A program made the translations under genes and the position numbers. Below are positions 22,534 through 31,027 of a stretch of DNA of 33,347 nt, piece by piece. Below the pieces are notes generated by a model that was not told the origin of the DNA, ran no database searches, and saw nothing but the letters and a program-made list of their open reading frames with translations. Origin of the DNA: Acidobacteriota bacterium (lineage in GTDB: Bacteria > Acidobacteriota > Blastocatellia > Pyrinomonadales > Pyrinomonadaceae); the NCBI GenBank assembly GCA_018269075.1, contig JAFDVJ010000107.1:1-33347 (forward strand), given 5' to 3'. Numbering within the stretch: position 1 is the stretch's first letter; each line of letters opens with the position of its first letter.

Positions 22534-25289
22534 TGTTAGTGTCGGAGAACAAACGCCCCGAAGTCAGACAATTGCAGAAACGCGCGCAGCTGCCGAAGTT
22601 CTTTCGCGTCGGGGCGGTGGCCGCCTTTTTTCTGGCGTTGGTCGTGCTCGTCGTCGGTTTCTACCTCGGCCGGAACCGGACCGAATTCAAACTCAAGCCC
22701 GATCACGCGAGGCTCTCCAAAGACGTCGTCGCCGAGGTCGACGGCTACGAACGGACCGAATCCGACGGCGATCAGAAGAAATTCTACATCAAGGCCGACA
22801 AGGCGACGACTTTTTCCGACAATCACCAGGAGCTGCAGAACGTCCTGCTCCGTGTTTTTGACGACAAGGGCGAGACCTACGATCAGATCACTTCCGAAAA
22901 AGGGCTTTACATCCCGGCCGAAAACAAGAATTTCACGGCCTATTTCGCCGGCAGCGTCAATATCGAGACCCGTGATGCGTTGAAGGTGAAAACCGAGCAG
23001 ATCGTCTATACGCGGGAAAACCAGACGGCCGAAGCTCAGGAAAAGGTCGAGTTCGAGCGCGAGAACGTCAGGGGCCGGGCCGACGGCGCGCTCGTCAAAA
23101 TCGGCGAAAAGAAACTGGAATTATTGAAAAACGTCGAGATCGACGCGGCCGCCGCCGAGTCCGGCGACGACCTGTCGAAGAGCAACATCCAGAGCGCGAA
23201 AATCACCGCCGACTACGCTTCGGTCGATCAAAACGCCGAAAAAATCGAGCTCGCCGACAACGTCTTTATCAGCATCATCCCGGACACGCGCAATTCGGAG
23301 ATGTCCCAGCCTTCGGAAATCAAGGCCGATAAGGCGACCGCTTCGTTCACGCAGAAGGAAATCCGGCAGATCGATCTCGCCGGCCGGGTCGACGTTTACC
23401 AGAAACCGACCGCCGCCAACACGAAATGGACCCGGACGAAAGCCGACCGCGCGACCGCGAAAATTGATAAGGAGCTGAAGACCGTCGAGCTTTTCGACAA
23501 TGTCGCGATCGAGACCGCGAGCAACGATACGAAACCGACGAAAGTCGATTCCGGTTATGCGATCTACGAGAAGGACATCGACCGTTTCCAGCTGAAAAGC
23601 GGCGTCCACATCGTCACCGTCGAGGACGACCGCCCGACCGACATCCGGGCCGCCGAGGCGGTTTACGAGCAGACGAACGGGAAAATATATCTCAACGGCA
23701 GCGCCGTCATCGATAACGGCCGCGAGCTGTTGAAGGGCGAGCAGATGACGGCCGATCTTTTTCCCAACAAAAAAATTCGTTGGGCGAGCGCCCGCGGCGG
23801 CTCGTATCTGCGGCAGACCGTGCCCGAGCGGACGACCGAGGTTTCGGCCGACCAGCTGCAGGCGGCCTTCGACGAAAACCAGCAGCTCCAGACGGCGGAC
23901 GCCGTCACCAACAGCCGCGCCGTCCTGACGCCCCAGCAGAATGCCGATTACACGCAGGTCACTTTGTCCGCGCCGAAAGCCGTGCATCTGAAGTTTCGCG
24001 GCGCGGGCCTGCTCGAACAGATGAACACCGACGGGCGCACGACGATCCAGCTCAACGCGCCCGCCAACCGGCCGGACGCCGCCAACAAAAAGCTGACCGC
24101 CGACGCGGTCCGGACGTTTTTCAACGCCAACGGCAAGGATCTGACAAGGGCCGAAGCCGTCGGGAACGCGGAATTGTATGTCGAGCCGCTCCGAACCGGC
24201 CCCGCCAACTATAAAACGACGGTCACCGCGCCGCGTTTCGACTGCGAATTTTTCCCGACCGGCAACAACGCCAAAACCTGCGTCGGGCAGCTCAAAACCA
24301 AAACCGTCAGAGTGCCGACCACGGCCGACGAGAAACGCGGCCCGCAGACGCTGCTGGCCGACAAGCTGAACGCGCAGTTCGACCAGCAGACGCAGGACGT
24401 CAAGCAGTTCGATGCGCTCGGCAACACTAAATTTACCGAACTCGACCGGACGGGGATCGCCGATCAGATGAATTTCACGAGCGAGGATCAGGTGGTCAGA
24501 TTGCGCGGCGGCGAGCCGACCGTCTGGGATGCCCGCGCCCGCGCCCGCGCCGACGAGATCGACTGGGACACGAAAAACGAGAAATCGTTTCTCCGCGGCA
24601 GCGTTTCGACGACCTATTACAGCCAGAAACAGACGAACGGAGCGACGCCCTTCGGGCAGACCAATAAACCCGTCTACGTGACGGCCGCCGGCGCCGAATT
24701 CAACCACCGCGACGAGACCGGTCTTTACACGGGCAACGCCCGCGCGTGGCAGGAAAACAATTACGTTCGTGCGGACAGCCTGCTGCTCAACCAGAAAACC
24801 GGCCAGATGACCGCCGACGGAACGGTTCAGAGCGTGCTCTACGACGCTAAAAAGAAGGAAAAGGGCCGTGAAACGACCGTCCCGGTTTATGCCTCCTCGC
24901 AGAAATTGTTTTACAATCGCGATACGCGTTTTCTCAAATACGAGGAAAACGTCGATATCCGGCAGGGAACCGACCGGATCACCGCCGGCGTCGCGAACAT
25001 CTATCTGACTGAAAAGAACGAGATGTCGAAGACGATCGCGGAAAACAACGTCGTCATCACCCAGCCGAACCGGCGCGCGGTCGGCGACTGGGTTCAGTAT
25101 ACGGCCGACAACGAGGTCGCCGTCCTGCGCGGAAATCCGGCCCGGGTCGACGACGCCGAAAACGGCACTTCGCAGGGCGCGCAGATGACCGTCAATATGC
25201 GGGACAACCGGGTGGTCACCGAATCGCGGACCGAGCAGACCAATACGGGCCGGATCAGGAGCGTTTACAAAGTTAAGAAGAACGAATAG
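22533..25289 (+). CDS. large LptC/LptA-like (OstA-domain) LPS export protein
   Basis: The 918-aa protein has one N-terminal membrane anchor (about residues 25-46, AFFLALVVLVVGFYLG), followed by an LptC-like segment (FKLKPDHARLSKDVVAEVDG through EVDGYERTESD, GLYIPAENKNFTAYFAGSVN). Many OstA/LptA-type beta-jellyroll strands follow to the end (IKADKATASF, TADGTVQSVL, ITAGVANIYLTE, VVITQPNRRAVGD). Proteins of this fold carry LPS across the periplasm as a bridge. Separate LptC and LptA are each under 200 aa, so this seems a fused or repeated-domain bridge. The start ATG 22533 overlaps the recJ stop by one base. It is one base from lptB, the ATPase that powers LPS extraction, which strongly supports the role. 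Confidence 0.8.
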   Translation: MLVSENKRPEVRQLQKRAQLPKFFRVGAVAAFFLALVVLVVGFYLGRNRTEFKLKPDHARLSKDVVAEVDGYERTESDGDQKKFYIKADKATTFSDNHQELQNVLLRVFDDKGETYDQITSEKGLYIPAENKNFTAYFAGSVNIETRDALKVKTEQIVYTRENQTAEAQEKVEFERENVRGRADGALVKIGEKKLELLKNVEIDAAAAESGDDLSKSNIQSAKITADYASVDQNAEKIELADNVFISIIPDTRNSEMSQPSEIKADKATASFTQKEIRQIDLAGRVDVYQKPTAANTKWTRTKADRATAKIDKELKTVELFDNVAIETASNDTKPTKVDSGYAIYEKDIDRFQLKSGVHIVTVEDDRPTDIRAAEAVYEQTNGKIYLNGSAVIDNGRELLKGEQMTADLFPNKKIRWASARGGSYLRQTVPERTTEVSADQLQAAFDENQQLQTADAVTNSRAVLTPQQNADYTQVTLSAPKAVHLKFRGAGLLEQMNTDGRTTIQLNAPANRPDAANKKLTADAVRTFFNANGKDLTRAEAVGNAELYVEPLRTGPANYKTTVTAPRFDCEFFPTGNNAKTCVGQLKTKTVRVPTTADEKRGPQTLLADKLNAQFDQQTQDVKQFDALGNTKFTELDRTGIADQMNFTSEDQVVRLRGGEPTVWDARARARADEIDWDTKNEKSFLRGSVSTTYYSQKQTNGATPFGQTNKPVYVTAAGAEFNHRDETGLYTGNARAWQENNYVRADSLLLNQKTGQMTADGTVQSVLYDAKKKEKGRETTVPVYASSQKLFYNRDTRFLKYEENVDIRQGTDRITAGVANIYLTEKNEMSKTIAENNVVITQPNRRAVGDWVQYTADNEVAVLRGNPARVDDAENGTSQGAQMTVNMRDNRVVTESRTEQTNTGRIRSVYKVKKNE

Positions 25290-25290
25290 A

Positions 25291-26073
25291 ATGTTAGGTT
25301 TTTTCGGAAAAAAAGAGACGGCGTTCGGGAACGGCGCCGGGCCTTCGGCGGCCGATTCGCTGGCGGCTTCGAATCTGCAGAAATCCTACGGCCGGCGGCT
25401 GGTCGTCGACGACGTCGAGCTCTCGGTCCGGCAGGGCGAAGTGGTCGGTCTGCTCGGCGCGAACGGCGCCGGTAAGACGACGACTTTTTATATGATGGTC
25501 GGCCTCGAGCGTCCCGAAAAAGGACGGATCTGGCTCAACGGTCAGGACGTGACGACGCTGCCGATGTATCTGCGGGCGCGGCTCGGTCTCGGCTATCTGC
25601 CGCAGGAACCCTCGATTTTCCGGAAGCTTTCGGCCGAGCAGAACATTCTGGCGGTGCTCGAAACGCGGCCGATGTCGCGGGCCGACCGGTTCGCGCGGCT
25701 CGAAAATCTGCTCGCCGAATTCGGCGTCGCACACGTCCGCAAGACGCGCGGCGACGCGCTGTCGGGCGGCGAGCGGCGGCGCGTCGAGATCGCCCGCTGT
25801 CTGGCGACCGATCCGCAATTCATCCTGCTCGACGAACCGTTCGCCGGCATCGATCCGATCGCCATCGACGACATCCGCGAAATCATTCTCTACCTGAAAA
25901 ATCAGGGCATCGGGATTCTGATCACCGACCATAACGTCCGCGAAACGCTCGGCATCACGAACCGCGCCTACATTATGGCCGAGGGCAAAATTCTGAAGAG
26001 CGGGGAACCGCGCGAGCTCGTCGAGGACGAGGATGTCCGGCGGCTTTATTTGGGCGAGAGATTCAGTCTTTGA
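25291..26073 (+). CDS. lptB: LPS export ABC transporter ATP-binding protein LptB
   Basis: LptB is the cytoplasmic ATPase of the LptBFG complex that pulls LPS from the inner membrane into the Lpt bridge. The 260-aa protein has the Walker A LLGANGAGKTTTFYMMVGL (P-loop residues 56-63), a Q-loop within GYLPQEPSIFRKLSAEQNIL, the signature LSGGERRRVEIARCL, Walker B FILLDEPFAGIDPIA and the switch His in ITDHNVRETL. These, and especially GIDPIA and ITDHNVRETL, are LptB-specific. It has about 25 extra residues at the N-terminus compared with E. coli LptB. The gene starts one base after the LptC/A-like gene. No lptF/lptG/lptD genes lie in the window. Confidence 0.95.
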   Translation: MLGFFGKKETAFGNGAGPSAADSLAASNLQKSYGRRLVVDDVELSVRQGEVVGLLGANGAGKTTTFYMMVGLERPEKGRIWLNGQDVTTLPMYLRARLGLGYLPQEPSIFRKLSAEQNILAVLETRPMSRADRFARLENLLAEFGVAHVRKTRGDALSGGERRRVEIARCLATDPQFILLDEPFAGIDPIAIDDIREIILYLKNQGIGILITDHNVRETLGITNRAYIMAEGKILKSGEPRELVEDEDVRRLYLGERFSL

Positions 26074-26085
26074 GGTTTTCCATTT

Positions 26086-26114
26086 TTCACATTTCCAAAA
26101 CAAAGGGTTATAAT
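26086..26114 (+). promoter_or_regulatory. promoter of rpoN
   Basis: TTCACA (26086-26091), a 17-bp spacer and a consensus TATAAT (26109-26114) lie in the 98-bp lptB-rpoN gap, giving rpoN and the genes behind it their own strong sigma-70-type promoter. Confidence 0.7.
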
Positions 26115-26171
26115 GAAATCAGATTTTCTGACAGGGGTAAAAACGACACATAAAGTTCTAATTAGCAAAAT

Positions 26172-27743
26172 ATGTCATCATTAAGGCTTCAAACATCTCT
26201 GAAACAGCAAATGGTTCTGACGCCGCAGTTGCGGCAGCGGATCGAAATGTTGCAGATGACATCGATTGAACTTTCCGAGCTGATTCAACAGGAAATGATC
26301 GCCAACCCGGTGCTGGAGGAAGTCCAGCCGGATGAGGAAGTCAAGGAAATTTCCGATAACATACTCGATCAGAATGCCGACGGCGGACAGGAGTCCTTTA
26401 TCAACGGGGGCGACGACGAACCCGATTTTGCCGCTTATGCGGACCGGAATTCCGAAGGACTGAGCGGCGAGAAAATCAGCGAAAACGGTTTTGACGACCA
26501 GCGCAGCATCGAATTCGAAGGCGATTCCGAAGATTATAACGAACCGAAATCCGATTCTTTCGAGGAAATCGATTACGGCCGTGAATTTCAGGATTACCTC
26601 GATCCGGGCTACAAGACCCAGGAGATCGAATATAAGGAAGACGCTCCGAGCTTCGAGCAGTTCCTGACCCGTTCCGAATCGCTGACCGATCATCTCGAAT
26701 GGCAGCTCAATCTGCTGCAGATCGACGAAGAAACCGAAAACGCGGCCGTTTTCATCATCGGCAATCTCGACAGCGACGGGCGTCTGAACGCGACCGACGA
26801 AGAAATCGCCGAGATGTGCGAATGCTCGCTCGAAGTCGTCGAGCAGGCCCGGAAGATCGTGCTCAAGCTCGATCCGGTCGGCTGCGGCGCGCACGACGTC
26901 AAGGAATGCCTGCTCGCGCAGCTCGAAGCCAACGGCGAAGGCAAATCGCTGGCCGCCGATCTCGTCCAGAATCATCTCGAAGACCTGCAGCCGCACCGGC
27001 TCCAGCATCTGTCGAAGGACACCGGCGTCGAGCTTCACGCGCTCAACGAGGAAATCAACAAGATCCGGATTCTCGATCCCTATCCCGGCCGCCGTTACTC
27101 TTCGGACGAACCGATCTATGTGGCGCCGGAGGTTTATATCGAAAAGATCGAGGAAGAATACGTGATCTACTTCACCGACGACGGCAGTCCGCGCCTCCGG
27201 ATCAGCAACACTTACCAGAAACTGCTCGGCGAAACGAAAACCACCAAGGAAGAAAAGGACTTCATCAAGGACAAGGTTCGGTCGGCGGTCGATCTGCTCC
27301 GCAACATCGAACACCGGCGGCAGACGATTTACCGGGTCGTCGAATGCATCGTCGAACGGCAGAAGGATTTTCTGGACCGCGGCGTCGAATATCTCAAACC
27401 GATGATGCTGAAGGATGTCGCCGAGGACATCGGAATGCATCTCTCGACCATCTCGCGCGTTGTCAACCGCAAGTACGCGCACACTCCGCAGGGCGTCATC
27501 GAGCTTCGGCGGTTTTTCAGCGAGGGAATGCTGAACGAGGACGGCGAAGAGGTCTCGACCCGCATCCTGAAGCTGAAGATCAAGAAGATGATCGAGGAAG
27601 AGGACACCAAGAAACCTCTGACCGACGACGAGATCGCCAAAATTTTGAGCAAGGAAGGGGTCAAGCTTTCGCGCCGGACCGTGGCTAAATACCGCGATCA
27701 AATGCAGATTCCGGGTTCGCGCGAGAGAAAAACGGTTATTTGA
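26172..27743 (+). CDS. rpoN: RNA polymerase sigma-54 factor RpoN
   Basis: RpoN directs polymerase to -24/-12 promoters that need an AAA+ activator. The 523-aa protein has all regions: the N-terminal glutamine/leucine-rich activator-contact region (LRLQTSLKQQMVLTPQLRQR, ending ANPVLEEV), a long acidic linker (about residues 50-140, rich in Asp/Glu), the core-binding domain (ESLTDHLEWQLNLLQID and NLDSDGRLNATDEEIAE), the helix-turn-helix LSTISRVVNRKYAHTPQGVI, and the C-terminal RpoN box SRRTVAKYRDQMQIPGSRER. Family members have the ARRTVAKYR core, so Ser replaces Ala. Its position before hpf, hprK and rapZ matches the classic rpoN cluster of proteobacteria and relatives. Confidence 0.97.
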   Translation: MSSLRLQTSLKQQMVLTPQLRQRIEMLQMTSIELSELIQQEMIANPVLEEVQPDEEVKEISDNILDQNADGGQESFINGGDDEPDFAAYADRNSEGLSGEKISENGFDDQRSIEFEGDSEDYNEPKSDSFEEIDYGREFQDYLDPGYKTQEIEYKEDAPSFEQFLTRSESLTDHLEWQLNLLQIDEETENAAVFIIGNLDSDGRLNATDEEIAEMCECSLEVVEQARKIVLKLDPVGCGAHDVKECLLAQLEANGEGKSLAADLVQNHLEDLQPHRLQHLSKDTGVELHALNEEINKIRILDPYPGRRYSSDEPIYVAPEVYIEKIEEEYVIYFTDDGSPRLRISNTYQKLLGETKTTKEEKDFIKDKVRSAVDLLRNIEHRRQTIYRVVECIVERQKDFLDRGVEYLKPMMLKDVAEDIGMHLSTISRVVNRKYAHTPQGVIELRRFFSEGMLNEDGEEVSTRILKLKIKKMIEEEDTKKPLTDDEIAKILSKEGVKLSRRTVAKYRDQMQIPGSRERKTVI

Positions 27744-27766
27744 TTTGGGATTTGAGATTCCGGATC

Positions 27767-27801
27767 GGAAATTTTGTCAAATTTCCTTTTTGATCGATAA
27801 T
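27767..27801 (+). promoter_or_regulatory. hairpin and overlapping candidate hpf promoter
   Basis: GGAAATTT-TGTC-AAATTTCC (27767-27786) is a perfect 8-bp stem followed by five T residues, a weak AT-rich terminator for rpoN. It overlaps TTGTCA (27774-27779), which with GATAAT (27796-27801, 16-bp spacer) could be a promoter for hpf. The overlap means that the two roles could interfere with each other. Confidence 0.4.
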
Positions 27802-27883
27802 CAGGTTTTCATCCGTAATCCCGAATCCGCCGTCTCAATTCCCGGATCGTTCTTTGAATAATAAAAAACACGAGGGCAAAAAG

Positions 27884-28414
27884 ATGAAATTTGAATATAC
27901 TGGAAGACATATTGAAGTTACTCCGGCGCTTCGTTCTCATGTGGAAGACCATTTTGAACGTCTCAACCATTTATTTGACGGGAAAGCGATCAAGGCTCAC
28001 GTCATCATCGAGGTTGAAAAGGGCCGGCATCGATCCGAAATCATCGTTAAATGGAGAAATGAAGTTTTAACGGCGAATTCGACCCTTACCGATATGTATC
28101 AGTCGCTTTCGAAAACAATTGACAAAATCGAAAAACAAGCTCTTAAGATCAAAACTAAAACAATAGACAAAAGCCAGAAGGTAAAAAAAGTGACTGTCGT
28201 CGCCCGGCCGATCGACGAAGTCAAACCCGAGACCGGTCATCCCAAAATCGTCCGCGCCAGCCGTTATCCGGTCAAGCCGATGACGGCCGAGGAAGCCATT
28301 TTGCGATTGACCGAGGAAGAAAATCAGTTTTTGGTGTTTCGTAATTCCGAGAACGAAAAAATATCCGTTATTTACCGTCGCAAGGACGGGGATTACGGTC
28401 TGATTCAGCCCTAA
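27884..28414 (+). CDS. hpf: ribosome hibernation promoting factor, long form
   Basis: Long HPF binds the small-subunit decoding region in stationary phase and joins ribosomes into inactive 100S dimers. The 176-aa product has the S30AE domain (MKFEYTGRHIEVTPALRSHV to about residue 95) and, after a charged linker, the C-terminal dimerisation domain (ASRYPVKPMTAEEAILRLTE, then NQFLVFRNSENEKISVIYRR ending in DGDYGLIQP). The C-terminal domain distinguishes the long form from short YfiA/HPF. ATG 27884 is the start, with GAGGG eight bases upstream; the TTG at 27854 would add ten non-conserved residues. A location just after rpoN is common. Confidence 0.94.
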   Translation: MKFEYTGRHIEVTPALRSHVEDHFERLNHLFDGKAIKAHVIIEVEKGRHRSEIIVKWRNEVLTANSTLTDMYQSLSKTIDKIEKQALKIKTKTIDKSQKVKKVTVVARPIDEVKPETGHPKIVRASRYPVKPMTAEEAILRLTEEENQFLVFRNSENEKISVIYRRKDGDYGLIQP

Positions 28415-28425
28415 AGAGATTCAGG

Positions 28426-28464
28426 TTTACGGCCGGTTCCGGCAACCCCGAAGCCGGCCGTAAA
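28426..28464. terminator. hairpin between hpf and hprK
   Basis: TTTACGGCCGG and CCGGCCGTAAA are an 11-bp perfect inverted repeat with a 17-nt middle that can extend the stem. No T tract follows, and the hprK ATG (28473) is only nine bases after it. It may attenuate or process the transcript, or hinder hprK translation, rather than end it fully. Confidence 0.55.
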
Positions 28465-28472
28465 CTAATTAG

Positions 28473-29417
28473 ATGCAAAGCAAAACCCCGAACATCAGCA
28501 TTGCCGCATTTGTCGAAAAATCCCCGCCCGAGCTTCAGATCGAAGTCCTGGCCGGGAATGCCGGTCTGGACGACCGGTTTATCAACTCCGCCCGCATTCA
28601 GAAACTCGGCCTCGCGCTGGCCGGTTTCGCCCACTACATTCACAAGGGAAGAATCCAGATCGTCGGTCAGAGCGAGATCTGGTATTTGTCGCAGCTCGAA
28701 AGCGAGAAGCGGACCGAGGCCATCCAGAATCTCGACCTCGACAAGGTCAGCTGCATTTTAATCACCAAGGGGCTCGATCCGGTTCCGGAGCTGACCCGGC
28801 TCGCCGAAGACAAAGGTCTGCCGCTGCTGCGGACGAATATGATCAGCTCGGGCGCGATCAACCAGGTTTCGGTTTTTCTGCAGGAAATACTGGCCCCGCA
28901 GATCACGCTCCACGGCGTTTTGATGGGAATGTTCGGGATCGGAGTTTTGATCCTGGGCGATTCCGGGATCGGTAAATCCGAATGCGCGCTCGACCTGATC
29001 ACCCGCGGCCATTATCTGATCGCCGACGACTCGGTGACGATCAAAAAAGTCGGCGACAAACTCGAGGGCAAGTCGCCCGAATTGATTCAGGATTATCTCG
29101 AAATTCACGGCCTCGGGATCATCAACATCCGCGAGCTGTTCGGTGTGTCGGCGATCGGCAAGGGCTCGCAGATCGAGATCTGTATCGAATTGAAGAACTG
29201 GAAGGAATTCGAAGAAATCGACCGGCTCGGTCTGAAAATGCACGAGGAGGAGATTTTCGGGCTGAAAATCCCGAAGTTCGTCCTCCCCGTCAGCTCGGGC
29301 CGGAATCTGTCGACGCTCGTCGAAACGGCGGTCAGAATTCACCTTTTGCGCGAGGCCGGTTTCGATGCCGCGCGAAGTCTGATCGAAAAACACCAGCTGC
29401 TGGTCGGCGGTTTATAA
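28473..29417 (+). CDS. hprK: HPr kinase/phosphorylase HprK
   Basis: HprK phosphorylates HPr on a regulatory Ser with ATP (or PPi) and reverses this with phosphate. The 314-aa protein has the N-terminal domain (about 1-130) and the catalytic domain with ITLHGVLMGMFGIGVLILGD, the P-loop GDSGIGKSECALDL (residues 162-175), the family signature LEIHGLGIINIRELFG (about 209-224) and a LPVSSGRNLSTLVETAVR helix near the end. In Gram-negative bacteria without a sugar-transporting PTS it acts in a regulatory PTS. Here its target HPr is encoded three genes downstream and carries a Ser in the matching place. It precedes rapZ by six bases. Confidence 0.95.
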   Translation: MQSKTPNISIAAFVEKSPPELQIEVLAGNAGLDDRFINSARIQKLGLALAGFAHYIHKGRIQIVGQSEIWYLSQLESEKRTEAIQNLDLDKVSCILITKGLDPVPELTRLAEDKGLPLLRTNMISSGAINQVSVFLQEILAPQITLHGVLMGMFGIGVLILGDSGIGKSECALDLITRGHYLIADDSVTIKKVGDKLEGKSPELIQDYLEIHGLGIINIRELFGVSAIGKGSQIEICIELKNWKEFEEIDRLGLKMHEEEIFGLKIPKFVLPVSSGRNLSTLVETAVRIHLLREAGFDAARSLIEKHQLLVGGL

Positions 29418-29423
29418 AACTAA

Positions 29424-30320
29424 ATGGGCCAAGAAAAAACTGAAAGAAAAAACCTACCGAATTTCGTGATCATCACCGGATTGAGCGGTTCCGGGATGTC
29501 CTCGGCGACCAACGCCTTCGAGGATCTCGGCTATTTCTGCGTCGATAATCTGCCGGTCACGATGCTCTCGACCTTTTCGCGGCTGCTGCTGCCGAACAGC
29601 GAGGACATCGTCGGCATCCAGAAGGCCGCGCTCGTGATCAACATCCGGGAGCGGCATTTTCTCTCGGATTTCCCGAGCGAGCTGAAAAAGCTGAAAAAGA
29701 AAAAACTGTCGCCGTTCGTCCTGTTTTTCGAGGCCTCGGATCAGGTTCTCCAGCGGCGGTTTTCGGAAACGCGCCGCCCGCATCCGGCCGACGGCGGCGC
29801 GGGACTCGAAGCGGCGATTCGCGACGAGAAGAAAGAGATGGAGAACGTCCGCAAGATGGCCGATCTGATCATCGACACTTCGGGTCACACGGTTCATACG
29901 CTGCGGCGGCTGCTCGTCGAGAAATTCGGTCACCGCGAGGAAGGCAACCCGCTGCACGTCCAGATCGTCAGTTTCGGGCATAAACACGGCGTTCCGAACC
30001 ACGTCGACCTGTTGTTCGACGTCCGCCATCTGCCGAACCCGTATTTCGTCAGCGGGCTCCGGGATCTGCCCGGGTCCGACCGGAAAGTTACCGATTATCT
30101 CGAAGAACAGCCCGAGGTCGGCGAGACGATTCGCCGTTTCACCGATCTGCTGCAGTATCTGCTGCCGCTTTACCGGCGGGAGGGAAAATCCTATCTGACG
30201 ATCGGCGTCGGCTGCACGGGCGGCCGCCACCGGTCGGTGATGGTCGCCAACAGTCTGGGAAGAGCGCTCGAGGACAAGAGCCTCGAAATCTCGGTGATGC
30301 ACCGCGACGTGCAAAAATAA
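29424..30320 (+). CDS. rapZ: RapZ family protein (RNase adapter/nucleotide-binding) with altered P-loop
   Basis: RapZ in E. coli binds small RNAs and guides RNase E to control GlmS, sensing glucosamine-6-phosphate. The 298-aa protein has an N-terminal P-loop-like domain and a conserved C-terminal domain (VQIVSFGHKHGVPNHVDLLF, DVRHLPNPYFVSGLRDLPGS, then the GVGCTGGRHRSVMVANSLGR motif). The Walker A normally reads GLSGxGKS. Here it is GLSGSGMSSA, with Met25 (atg) in place of the Lys, so ATP/GTP binding or hydrolysis is probably impaired, while the RNA-binding C-terminal domain looks intact. The gene sits between hprK and EIIA, the usual context. Start ATG 29424 follows hprK closely; the acceptable alternatives are shorter. 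Confidence 0.92.
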   Translation: MGQEKTERKNLPNFVIITGLSGSGMSSATNAFEDLGYFCVDNLPVTMLSTFSRLLLPNSEDIVGIQKAALVINIRERHFLSDFPSELKKLKKKKLSPFVLFFEASDQVLQRRFSETRRPHPADGGAGLEAAIRDEKKEMENVRKMADLIIDTSGHTVHTLRRLLVEKFGHREEGNPLHVQIVSFGHKHGVPNHVDLLFDVRHLPNPYFVSGLRDLPGSDRKVTDYLEEQPEVGETIRRFTDLLQYLLPLYRREGKSYLTIGVGCTGGRHRSVMVANSLGRALEDKSLEISVMHRDVQK

Positions 30321-30324
30321 GTCT

Positions 30325-30762
30325 ATGGAAAATGAAAAGAAAAAAATCGGCGGAGTAATCGTTTCCCACGGGCAGGTCGCCAACGAACTGCTGGCGGCGG
30401 CCGAAACGGTCGTCGGCGAGCTGCAGCACATCACGGCGGTTTCGATCGGCTGGCACGACGACGTCGAACTGGCCAAAGCCGAAGTCGCGCGGGCCATCAA
30501 AAAGGTCTCGCAGGGCAAAGGCGTGATCCTCCTGACGGATATGTTCGGCGGTACGCCGACCAATATTTCGGCGATGTTCATCGAGGAGAACGACATCGAG
30601 ATCGTCACCGGCGTCAATCTGCCGATGGTTATCAAGCTGGCCTCGCAGACGCGGGAATGGAATCTCGCGGAAATGGCGAAGGAGGTCGAAAGCCAGGGAA
30701 AGCAGGCCATTTACAGGGCGAGCGAGCTATTGGTGCCGCAAAAGATGAAAAAAGATGCTTAG
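30325..30762 (+). CDS. PTS EIIA component, mannose family (regulatory)
   Basis: The 145-aa product is a PTS EIIA of the mannose (AgaF/ManX-A) family. The phosphorylatable His lies in GGVIVSHGQVANELL (His15), and LLTDMFGGTPTNIS marks the second motif near residue 72. No EIIB, EIIC or EIID gene is nearby, so it is probably part of a regulatory phosphorelay with HPr rather than a sugar transporter. It starts four bases after rapZ. Its end overlaps the HPr start by eight bases. Confidence 0.93.
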   Translation: MENEKKKIGGVIVSHGQVANELLAAAETVVGELQHITAVSIGWHDDVELAKAEVARAIKKVSQGKGVILLTDMFGGTPTNISAMFIEENDIEIVTGVNLPMVIKLASQTREWNLAEMAKEVESQGKQAIYRASELLVPQKMKKDA

Positions 30763-31027
30763 GGGAGAGGTCACGATCATCAACCGTTTGGGTCTTCACG
30801 CGCGGGCGGCGGCGCAGCTCGTCCGGCTGTCGAGCGGGTTCAAAAGCCGGATCCTCCTTCACCGTAAGGACAACGCCGTGGTCGCCGATGCGAAATCGAT
30901 CCTCAGCGTTCTGACGCTGGCCGCTGCCCAGGGCAGCGTACTCGAGATCGAGGTCGAAGGGGCCGACGAGCAGGCGGCGTTCGACGCCGTGCTCGAAATT
31001 TTCGGCGACGGCTTCGGCGAGTTATGA
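30755..31027 (+). CDS. HPr family phosphocarrier protein
   Basis: The 90-aa phosphocarrier has the catalytic His15 in INRLGLHARAAAQLVRL and the regulatory Ser48 in ADAKSILSVLTLAA, the site expected to be used by HprK. The usual LHARPA motif reads LHARAA here, so the Pro after Arg is missing. The family's EI (ptsI), which commonly follows, is not seen; the next gene is an arginase. The start ATG 30755 lies inside the EIIA end, and the stop overlaps the arginase start (ATGA), so all three are likely translated in concert. Confidence 0.92.
   Translation: MLRGEVTIINRLGLHARAAAQLVRLSSGFKSRILLHRKDNAVVADAKSILSVLTLAAAQGSVLEIEVEGADEQAAFDAVLEIFGDGFGEL

Noticed and set aside
23121..24707. 528-codon minus-strand ORF opposite the Lpt protein
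   Set aside because: Low-complexity Gly/Arg/Val composition typical of antisense shadows; the plus-strand frame has an LPS-export fold and fits the operon.
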